16,478 nt of DNA from Candidatus Sungbacteria bacterium RIFCSPHIGHO2_01_FULL_50_25 (lineage in GTDB: Bacteria > Patescibacteriota > Minisyncoccia > Sungbacterales > HO2-52-23): assembly GCA_001822215.1 (NCBI GenBank), contig MHQD01000007.1, positions 1 through 16,478 on the forward strand. The letters run 5' to 3'. The notes beneath the pieces were generated by a model. It did not search any database and had not been told where the DNA came from. It saw nothing but the letters and a program-made list of their open reading frames with translations. The number at the start of each line of letters is the position of its first letter. The stretch's first letter is position 1. A program made the translations under genes and the position numbers. Of this stretch, positions 6,395-12,455 are shown piece by piece.

Positions 6395-6793
6395 TCATCG
6401 ACTCCTTGAAACCGAAAGAGGAAGACACGGATCCAAACCTATTGCCCCAGAAGAATTTACTTGAGAACCGAAACGTTTTCCGAACGCTTCCATATCCGTG
6501 TTATAGCGAGCGCATACGCGTTCGTATGTGACTATATATTTCAGGAGAGAATCCAGCAGCTGTTGGCGTTTTCTCGCATCATCATCAAGTACTTTCGGCA
6601 TAGCAAGACCTTGATCGAGCAACAAAATTCTTTGCCGTGTATCGATAAGCTCCTTCTGCCTGCTGAGCATGTTCTTGTACTCTTCAACCAGGATTTCATC
6701 CGCATCAGAAGCAAAAGCAGAGAAAAACTGAAAGAAAGCACCGAATGCCACGAGGACGAAACTCGCCAGAATAAATCGTCTGAAGCATCGCAT
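6395..6793 (-). CDS. Small secreted hypothetical protein with signal peptide
   Basis: A 132-aa protein from ATG at 6793, preceded by a GGGGGCGG-type ribosome binding site. Residues 1-29 form a signal peptide: MRCFRRF, then a long hydrophobic core (ILASFVLVAFGAFFQFF), then SAFASDA with a likely cleavage after ASA or FAS. The mature 100 residues look helical (DEILVEEYKNMLSRQKELIDTR; ARKRQQLLDSLLKYIVTYERVCARYN). There is one cysteine in the helix and one near the C-terminus (GLDPCLPL). The family is not recognised. It resembles the secreted protein at 4468-4875 in length, layout and the LLDS...Y..V.A.Y pattern. The gene has its own promoter and a strong terminator, so it is likely monocistronic. 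A role at the cell surface is inferred only from the signal peptide. Confidence 0.7.
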   Translation of the reverse strand: MRCFRRFILASFVLVAFGAFFQFFSAFASDADEILVEEYKNMLSRQKELIDTRQRILLLDQGLAMPKVLDDDARKRQQLLDSLLKYIVTYERVCARYNTDMEAFGKRFGSQVNSSGAIGLDPCLPLSVSRSR

Positions 6794-6820
6794 ATCCGCC
6801 CCCTTGATGAACTACCTCAA

Positions 6821-6849
6821 CTAATACTATCAACAGCTGAAAAAGACAA
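6821..6849 (-). promoter_or_regulatory. Probable sigma-70 promoter for the secreted protein gene at 6395-6793
   Basis: The minus strand has -35 TTGTCT (6844-6849), a 17-base spacer, and -10 TATTAG (6821-6826). The predicted start near 6814 leaves a leader of about 21 bases that includes the G-rich ribosome binding site. The match to consensus is moderate. Confidence 0.45.
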
Positions 6850-6867
6850 TAGGGTGCATGGAAAATG

Positions 6868-6901
6868 AAAAAGCGCGGAAATACTAGCCGAAAGCCCGCG
6901 C
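6868..6901 (-). terminator. Intrinsic terminator directly after the outer copy of the mraY 3' end
   Basis: On the minus strand GCGCGG (6896-6901) pairs with CCGCGC (6873-6878) around a 17-base loop and is followed by TTTTT. The stem begins at the last base of the TAG of the duplicated mraY end. This suggests it was the original mraY terminator, now separated from the working gene end by 278 bases. Confidence 0.6.
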
Positions 6902-6966
6902 TACCTCCCTATCAGCGCTATCGCCATGCCGAGAATTGCGGTGACCACGCTGATTACCCAAAAGCG
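6901..6966 (-). pseudogene. Duplicated 3' end of mraY (last 21 codons plus stop), detached from the gene
   Basis: On the minus strand these 66 bases encode RFWVISVVTAILGMAIALIGR and TAG, the same peptide as the true MraY C-terminus (7179-7244). The two DNA copies differ at 8 positions in 7 codons, all synonymous. The 23 bases at the gene-body side (6944-6966 and 7222-7244) are identical. No start codon or ribosome binding site gives this copy its own ORF: the frame runs only about 17 codons further upstream to a TAA. An intrinsic terminator follows it directly. It is best read as the ancestral end of mraY displaced by an insertion. Confidence 0.85.
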
Positions 6967-7178
6967 TCGCGGCTCGCCGAACCAGGTGGACCGGCTCGCT
7001 CTCCTTAAAACCTTGCGGTTTTAATATTTCCACTACGGGGAAACTACCGTTTCCCCGTTCCTGGGTATGGGCTGCGCTCGTTTTTCGCTGCGCTTCAAAC
7101 GTGCTCGCAATACCCGTCAATGCTACGCTCGCTCGCATTGACCCCCTTTCCCGGTTTTGGGTATTCAACAAAGAGTAC
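6967..7178. mobile_element. Hairpin-rich insertion between the two mraY 3' ends (candidate small integrated element)
   Basis: No convincing gene lies here. It contains perfect hairpins: TTAAAACC/GGTTTTAA (7005-7012 with 7017-7024, 4-base loop), ACGGGGAAAC/GTTTCCCCGT (7035-7044 with 7049-7058, 4-base loop), and GTCAATGC/GCATTGAC (7116-7123 with 7135-7142). A GGGTAT/ATACCC pair lies at 7063-7068 and 7110-7115. The text between has GAGCGAGCG-type purine-pyrimidine runs. With the identical 23-base flanks, this looks like a gene-less integrated element or its remnant. No integrase gene is in the window. Confidence 0.6.
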
Positions 7179-8252
7179 CTACCTTCCTATCAACGCTATG
7201 GCCATTCCCAAAATAGCGGTAACCACGCTGATTACCCAAAAGCGCATGGTTACTTTGTATGGAGGCCAGCCGATCGCTTCAAAATGGTGATGGATTGGCG
7301 CAATTTTAAAAACTTTTTTCCCGCGAAACCGTTTTGAGGCAAATTGTATGATATCGGATGCGACCTCCATCATAAGAACAAAACCGATGATCGGGAGAAC
7401 AACAACAGAATCGGTAAGGAATGCGACAACAGTAAGAGAAGTCGTAAGCCCGAGAATGCCCGACTCGCCCATATAAAAGCGCGCGGGCGGGATGTTAAAC
7501 CACAAAAACGCGAGTATCGCGCCGAGGATCACCGCGCAAAAAGTCGCAATATCGATCTGCCCCTGAAAAAAAGCGATCCCGCCGTAAGCCGCGAAAATCG
7601 CTCCGAACACTCCGCCGGAAAGCCCATCAATTCCATCGACGATACTCGAAGAAAACAAAAGGATCATGGTGCCTATAAAGAGCGGAATATACCAGCCGTC
7701 GATGAATATATCGCCCAGTCCCGGAACGTAGATTGTTTGCCATCCGAGTTTTGCGTAAAACCACCACGCGCCCGCAAGCGCGATAAAAAATACTGCGACA
7801 AGGCGATGCCGAAATTTTATTCCGCCCGCGGCGTACTTCCCTTTTCCAAGGACTTGCGCGAGGTCGTCTCCCAATCCCAAAAGAGAAGCTGCGAGGAGAA
7901 TAAAAAGCGGAAGCCACGTCTGATTGCGCGATAAAAAGTTTGCCTTATCCCAAAAAGAACTCTCCGTAATTTGCGCAGCAACCCATACGCCGACTGATAT
8001 CGCAATGGTCGTTACCCAAATCAAAACGCCTCCGAGCCGCGGTATCCCGATCTCCCGATCCGCATGGAGCTGGGAAAAAAGAGGAGTTCCTGTGCCGTCC
8101 GGAGAAACGGTTCTCACGTTTTTTCTCCACAATTTGTATGTGTACAGATAGTGGGTAAGCGCGGGGGTTATCGCCATGGCAAAAACGAACGATGCGGCCG
8201 CAAGACCAAACACCTTCACTACGCTCACCAATGAGTTAATATCAGCCGCCAT
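7179..8252 (-). CDS. mraY: Phospho-N-acetylmuramoyl-pentapeptide transferase (MraY)
   Basis: MraY is the integral membrane enzyme that transfers phospho-MurNAc-pentapeptide from UDP to undecaprenyl phosphate, making lipid I. From ATG at 8252 it is 357 aa, normal for the family. A GTG at 8300 would add 16 residues and overlap the upstream gene; neither start has a clear ribosome binding site. Key features are GDD at 128-130, SSIVDGIDGLSGG at about 202-214 (the catalytic aspartate region), FNIPPARFYMGESG at about 252-265, and the HHH triplet in KIAPIHHHFEAIGW at 321-323. About ten hydrophobic segments are visible. The ATG lies 11 bases after the carboxypeptidase stop, so it is probably the last gene of the long operon. 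Its final 22 codons lie in a duplicated block and may have come from an inserted element. Confidence 0.95.
   Translation of the reverse strand: MAADINSLVSVVKVFGLAAASFVFAMAITPALTHYLYTYKLWRKNVRTVSPDGTGTPLFSQLHADREIGIPRLGGVLIWVTTIAISVGVWVAAQITESSFWDKANFLSRNQTWLPLFILLAASLLGLGDDLAQVLGKGKYAAGGIKFRHRLVAVFFIALAGAWWFYAKLGWQTIYVPGLGDIFIDGWYIPLFIGTMILLFSSSIVDGIDGLSGGVFGAIFAAYGGIAFFQGQIDIATFCAVILGAILAFLWFNIPPARFYMGESGILGLTTSLTVVAFLTDSVVVLPIIGFVLMMEVASDIIQFASKRFRGKKVFKIAPIHHHFEAIGWPPYKVTMRFWVISVVTAILGMAIALIGR
7222..7244. other. Att-like 23-base direct repeat, gene-side copy (partner at 6944-6966)
   Basis: The 23 bases are identical in both copies and begin ACCACGCTGATTACCC. Outside the repeat on the gene-body side the two sequences diverge at once. 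On the 3' side they remain homologous but carry synonymous differences. That pattern is expected of a crossover core within the 3' end of a target gene. Confidence 0.6.
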
Positions 8253-8263
8253 TTCAAAACCAG

Positions 8264-10036
8264 CTATTTTGCGGACCACTCGTATGAATCGAGCGCCCAC
8301 TTGATAAGTTTTTTTGTATCGCCGAAATGATCATCCGATCCCAGCACCACGCTTACCAGTAGCCATCCCTCTGCGGGCGCCTCGAGAAGAAGCGCCAAAT
8401 TCTTTTTTGCATACGGAGTCTCGCCTGTCTTCCCTCCTTTTATCTTCAGCGGGAATTCGGAATCAAGCAAGAGCGCGTTTGTCGTAGTCGCTATATAGCA
8501 GAAACTTCCTTCGACCGTGCATATTTCAGCCGAAGGAGCGCGCATGATTTGAAGAAGCTCGCCGTGGCGCGCAAATTCCTTCAAAATGACCCGAATATCA
8601 AACGCGGTGGACATATTTGCTTCTTTTCCGTCAAGTCCGGATGGGCTTACGAAATGCGTCTGCCGAAGACCGATACCGGATGAAATCACATTCATCTCGC
8701 GAAGAAACGCCTCCTCGCCTTTCGCGCGCATAAACGCTTCGGCCGCATCGTTATTTGATTCGATCAAAAGCGCGCGCAAAAGATCTTTTGCAAGATAACG
8801 ACTCCCCAGCCGGAAACGCCCCGAATCGCCCCTACCACCAATTACGCCGGAAGAAATCCGAATAACATCGGAATCCGAATAGAGCTTCTCGGCGGCAAGC
8901 GCGGTCACGAGTTTTGTGATGCTCGCGATTGGACGCGGCACGCGCTCGTTTTTTGCAAAAAGGATTTCTTCGTTGCCCGCCGGATCAATACTCGCAAGCA
9001 AAAACGCCTCTGCAGAAACAAACAGAACGCCGGCAGACGCTTTTAGGAGCGGTTTTGACTTCGTATTGGAAAGCAATTGATTCAGCGTATCCCCTTTTCG
9101 AAGCAATTGCTCCGCAACGCTTCGCCCCACGAACCTGTAATGCCACGGCTCATGCCCGTAGCCTGTTATTGATTCTTTCCCTTTCGGATAACTCAATATA
9201 TATCCGAATCTATACGCATTCTGCCTCAACCATCTATCCTCCGGCGAATCAGCGAAACGCGCGCTCGCACTCTCGTAGCCGATCGTTTTACCGGTGAGAT
9301 CCGCCGCGGTACCGAGCTGGTGCTCGGAGTGTCCTGGCACCGCAACCCAATCCGAAGCTCGGCTTCCTTCTATGGACGTCCAAAAATCAAAAAGAAACCT
9401 CTGAATTTCTGGCCGACGGTATCCGGACGTAACCGCAAGATATATTCCTCCTTTTTCCGCATCAGAAAAAAGCTCCTCGAGAGCGCGAAGCGCATCAGCC
9501 CGCATACATGCCACGCCCGTTGTCCGGATACGAGGCGAGGCATGGATAAGGTCCGGCGGAACGTAATCATCCCGCAAGCCGTTTGCTTTATCGACATTCG
9601 CGAGCGTCAAATCAGGAGAAATGCCGTTCGGTTCCGGGCAGAGATCAGAAAAATACTGGTTATTCACCGCTATCCTGGTGTCTGCATCAAGAACGCCGGT
9701 TTCGCGAAGGCCCAAGCGCGCCTGAAGGCGCTTGAGGGCGTCCTGCGTCGCCGCTCCGAAATACCCGGTAACGCGGTTATGCTCGTACACTTCGGGCGTC
9801 CGGCGAAGCGCGTATTGGAGAAGCATAACGTCTGTTCCTTCTGACCCTAAGCGCAATTCTCGGCGGATCCCTCCAGACTCCTGCCATTTTTTCAAGATGC
9901 CTGTTTCGGCTGCGGTAAGCGCCGCGTAGCGGTATTCTTCAGCTGTTTCAGAAACAAAAGATCCGCCGAAATATGCGGCGCCGAGAGCTATGAGCGAAGA
10001 AAGTATGAGAATTGCTCCTGAAGGAGTAAATTGCAT
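8264..10036 (-). CDS. Membrane-anchored fusion: peptidoglycan-binding domain, VanY metallo-D,D-carboxypeptidase, PBP5-type serine D,D-carboxypeptidase
   Basis: A 590-aa protein from ATG at 10036, 8 bases after the kelch stop; the frame extends to a TTG at 10090 inside that gene. An N-terminal hydrophobic segment (residues about 7-25) should anchor it outside the membrane. A PG_binding_1 domain spans about 60-120 (LRLGSEGTDVMLLQYAL...TGYFGAATQDALKRLQ...TGVLDADT). A VanY/D-Ala-D-Ala carboxypeptidase domain at about 165-315 keeps SEHQLGTAAD with zinc ligands H239 and D246, and EPWH with E296 and H299. A PBP5-like serine domain at about 335-590 keeps SITK (S372, K375), SNN (S427, N429) and KTG (536-538). 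Both enzymes that trim the terminal D-Ala of stem peptides thus appear intact in one chain. Neighbouring ddl and mraY make the D-Ala-D-Ala precursor this protein would edit. Confidence 0.92.
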   Translation of the reverse strand: MQFTPSGAILILSSLIALGAAYFGGSFVSETAEEYRYAALTAAETGILKKWQESGGIRRELRLGSEGTDVMLLQYALRRTPEVYEHNRVTGYFGAATQDALKRLQARLGLRETGVLDADTRIAVNNQYFSDLCPEPNGISPDLTLANVDKANGLRDDYVPPDLIHASPRIRTTGVACMRADALRALEELFSDAEKGGIYLAVTSGYRRPEIQRFLFDFWTSIEGSRASDWVAVPGHSEHQLGTAADLTGKTIGYESASARFADSPEDRWLRQNAYRFGYILSYPKGKESITGYGHEPWHYRFVGRSVAEQLLRKGDTLNQLLSNTKSKPLLKASAGVLFVSAEAFLLASIDPAGNEEILFAKNERVPRPIASITKLVTALAAEKLYSDSDVIRISSGVIGGRGDSGRFRLGSRYLAKDLLRALLIESNNDAAEAFMRAKGEEAFLREMNVISSGIGLRQTHFVSPSGLDGKEANMSTAFDIRVILKEFARHGELLQIMRAPSAEICTVEGSFCYIATTTNALLLDSEFPLKIKGGKTGETPYAKKNLALLLEAPAEGWLLVSVVLGSDDHFGDTKKLIKWALDSYEWSAK

Positions 10037-10044
10037 ATGAAAAT

Positions 10045-11157
10045 CTATTCCGGAAAACGCGACCGCCACACCTCGTTCGACCAGCGCCAATCAGACGTCA
10101 TCCCGCCGAAAAGCCAGAGCCGATCATTGAAGAGAAGTACTTTATGATCCTCCCTGCCGCGCCACGCGGGATCGAATTTCGTTTTCTGCCACGAAATGCC
10201 GTCTTCAGTAAACCACACATCGTTCACACCTCCGTCTGTCGAATCATCAAATCTTCCCACGAGCCACAAACGGTCTTTATATACGAGAGCGGCGTGTCCC
10301 TGGCGCGGAGCCCACGGCGCCTCGCCGGAAACGCGCTCCCATTGAATTCCGTCTTCTGACCGCCATATGTCGTTGAATTCATTTCCCGCAAGATCCATGC
10401 CGCCGGTAAGCCACAAAAACCCCTTGAATTCAGCGAGCGCATAATCCCATCGCGGGTGCCACGGAGCGCTTTTCACCGCGCGCTCCCATCGGATGCCGTC
10501 TTCTGAAGACCAGATCTCGTTTACAAGCGTCCTGTCCGAATAGCGCACGCCGCCAAAAAGCCAGAGCCGATCATGGAACACGATAAGCTCGTGCCCTTCA
10601 AGCTCCGGAATCCCGCCCTCGGGAATAATAAAATTCCAGTGAATGCCGTCTTCGCTCGCCCAAATTTCTTTTGCATACCCGCCTTCCGGCCCCCACCCGC
10701 CGATAAGCCACATCTTTCCTTGGAATACCGCGAGCTGCTGCGAGCGCTCTGGATGCCACGGCGCGCGGCGAAGCGCTTCAATCCATGTACTTCCATCTTC
10801 CGAATACCAAATGTCATTAAAATATTCGGCGTCCGCATACGGCACCTGCCCGTTTGAAAATGAAAGATTGTTCCCATTGAGCCCGCCGACGAGCCACATC
10901 TTCCCGTTAAATACCGCCGCCGCATGAGAATCTCTGGCGGGCCACGACGACGAAGCCGCAACCAATTCCCACCCGAGTTCTGCAGGATCAAACGGTTTTA
11001 CTGAAACCTCGCTCTCCTGCGACTTTATTGCACCAAGCTCAAACGCGGCTTCTCTAGACGAACTGAAATCCGCCCGGCCCAAAAACCGCCCGCTTCCGAT
11101 GATGAGCGAAAGTACGAGTACGCTCACAAGCACCGTAATCCGTTCTTGATTCGTCAT
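10045..11157 (-). CDS. Membrane-anchored kelch-repeat six-bladed beta-propeller protein
   Basis: A 370-aa protein with an N-terminal hydrophobic anchor or uncleaved signal (residues about 8-22, VLVSVLVLSLIIG), then a linker to about 55. Six kelch blades follow, each close to APWxPRxGHAxxVFxxRLWLxGG...NDIWxSEDGIxW. Blade starts are near residues 68, 131, 179, 229, 276 and 328. The last blade ends in NEVWRSRFPE, and no catalytic residues are evident. Such propellers usually bind proteins or glycans, and the ligand here is unknown. The ATG overlaps the scpB stop as ATGA, and a GGAGGG about 10 bases upstream could serve as ribosome binding site. The stop is 8 bases before the carboxypeptidase gene. 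Tight coupling to that enzyme suggests a role at the cell wall, which is inference. Confidence 0.88.
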   Translation of the reverse strand: MTNQERITVLVSVLVLSLIIGSGRFLGRADFSSSREAAFELGAIKSQESEVSVKPFDPAELGWELVAASSSWPARDSHAAAVFNGKMWLVGGLNGNNLSFSNGQVPYADAEYFNDIWYSEDGSTWIEALRRAPWHPERSQQLAVFQGKMWLIGGWGPEGGYAKEIWASEDGIHWNFIIPEGGIPELEGHELIVFHDRLWLFGGVRYSDRTLVNEIWSSEDGIRWERAVKSAPWHPRWDYALAEFKGFLWLTGGMDLAGNEFNDIWRSEDGIQWERVSGEAPWAPRQGHAALVYKDRLWLVGRFDDSTDGGVNDVWFTEDGISWQKTKFDPAWRGREDHKVLLFNDRLWLFGGMTSDWRWSNEVWRSRFPE

Positions 11158-11738
11158 ACAGTATGTCCCTCCGCCGGAGAAGGGGAAGCGTCCGCCGTCT
11201 TTTCCTCAAAAATTTCTATTGCGCGCGCTTTGAATTCCTCAAAACCCGGAAGATCATCAACTTTCGCGCATCCAAGATGCTGAAGAAATTCGAAACTCAC
11301 CTTATAAAGATATGCGCGCGCATCTTTCGGATTTTCTATGCGCTCGATGAGGCCGCGAAGCATAAGATTTCGGAGTGTAAACGATGAATTAACCCCGCGG
11401 ACATACTCGATATCCGCGCGCGAAATAGGCCCCTTATACGCGATAATCGCGATTGTCTCGATTGCAGCCCTTGAAAGCTCTTCGGAAAAATCTCCTTTGA
11501 TGAGCTTTTCTATATATCCGGCGTGCTCCGGCAGCGTGCCGAGCTGAATTCTCTCCTCTTTTCCAAGTATGAGAACGCCGCGGCCCTCAAGTCCTTTTTT
11601 TAACTCTTTAATCGCGTGTTCGATATCATCCTTGCTCCGCCCGGTCACTTTTGAAAGCTTTTCAACAGAAATCGGCTCGCCGTAAACAAAAAGAAGGGAT
11701 TCAAGAACGGATGCTAATTTCAATTCGCTCTCCGACAT
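11154..11738 (-). CDS. scpB: Segregation and condensation protein B (ScpB)
   Basis: ScpB is the winged-helix (kite) subunit of the SMC-ScpAB condensin that compacts and segregates chromosomes. From ATG at 11738 it is 194 aa, typical. Tandem winged-helix domains are visible: LASVLESLLFVYGEPISVEKLSKVTG at the start, and the conserved second-domain run ELSRAAIETIAIIAYKGPISRADIEYVRGVNSSFTLRNLMLRGLIE at about 85-130. The frame also runs 25 codons upstream inside scpA, but a start 4 bases after the scpA TGA gives the normal N-terminus. The acidic tail (EIFEEKTADASPSPAEG) is variable in the family. It overlaps the kelch gene by 4 bases. Confidence 0.95.
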   Translation of the reverse strand: MSESELKLASVLESLLFVYGEPISVEKLSKVTGRSKDDIEHAIKELKKGLEGRGVLILGKEERIQLGTLPEHAGYIEKLIKGDFSEELSRAAIETIAIIAYKGPISRADIEYVRGVNSSFTLRNLMLRGLIERIENPKDARAYLYKVSFEFLQHLGCAKVDDLPGFEEFKARAIEIFEEKTADASPSPAEGHTV

Positions 11739-11742
11739 ACAA

Positions 11743-12444
11743 TCAAATTCGCTTAATAACAATATCCCCGAACGGGCGCTCCTGATCAAGATCAACAAAA
11801 CGCTGGCGCGCAAGCTCTAAAATCGCGAGGAAGCTCACGATGACTTCGGTGCGCTCTTTTGTCCCGCGGACAATGTCGGAAAATGCGCGTTCAACGACAT
11901 TAATAAGAAACGACCGAATATGAGAAATTTTCTCCTCGAGCGATATGACCTTTTTTATCCGCTCCTCGGCAAGTTTCTCAAGTTTCGGAAGCGCTGTCAA
12001 AAATGCGTCAAACGCGGATTTGATATGATCCGCGATAAGGCCGGGCGGCGGAAAAAACACCGGCGCCATTCCCATGAACGCTTCGCGGACGTGTATGCGG
12101 GCGCCCTCGCGCTCGCGCGCAGTAAGTCCCTGGGCAAGCGCCCGAAACCGCTTATATTCCGCGAGGCGCTTCTCAAGTTCCTCTATCGAGGCCGCTTCCT
12201 CTTCGTCCAATGCGAGCTCGGGGAGAAGCGAGCGCGATTTCAAAAGCATAAGTTGTGCCGCGACAACAAGAAACTCCGCGAGCTCGTCGGGATCTATCGC
12301 GCCGAGCGACTTGATATACGAAACATACTCGTCTGTTACTTTTGCAAGAGACACCTCGGATACCGAAAGCTCTTCTTTTTCTATAAGCTCAAGGAGAATC
12401 TGAAGAGGCCCCTCGAACTTCTCGTGTTTGAAAACGTAGGCCAC
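11743..12444 (-). CDS. scpA: Segregation and condensation protein A (ScpA)
   Basis: ScpA is the kleisin that bridges SMC head domains and binds ScpB. It is 233 aa, near the family norm. The N-terminal signature FEGPLQILLELIEKEELSVSEVSLAKVTDEYVSYI (about 10-44) and the helix DPDELAEFLVVAAQLMLLKSRSLLP (51-75) are conserved. The C-terminal winged-helix SMC-binding part is at about 165-233 (ISHIRSFLINVVER...VSFLAILELARQRFVDLDQERPFGDIVIKR). The start is GTG at 12444, 11 bases after the aspS stop, with no clear ribosome binding site, so translation may depend on coupling to aspS. scpB follows after 4 bases. Confidence 0.95.
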   Translation of the reverse strand: MAYVFKHEKFEGPLQILLELIEKEELSVSEVSLAKVTDEYVSYIKSLGAIDPDELAEFLVVAAQLMLLKSRSLLPELALDEEEAASIEELEKRLAEYKRFRALAQGLTAREREGARIHVREAFMGMAPVFFPPPGLIADHIKSAFDAFLTALPKLEKLAEERIKKVISLEEKISHIRSFLINVVERAFSDIVRGTKERTEVIVSFLAILELARQRFVDLDQERPFGDIVIKRI

Positions 12445-12455
12445 AAATGTGTCTG

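Noticed and set aside
6884..7171. A 95-codon frame on the minus strand over the mraY 3' duplication
   Set aside because: It runs through hairpin repeats, has no family resemblance, and reads the duplicated mraY end in a different frame from the one conserved by synonymous changes.
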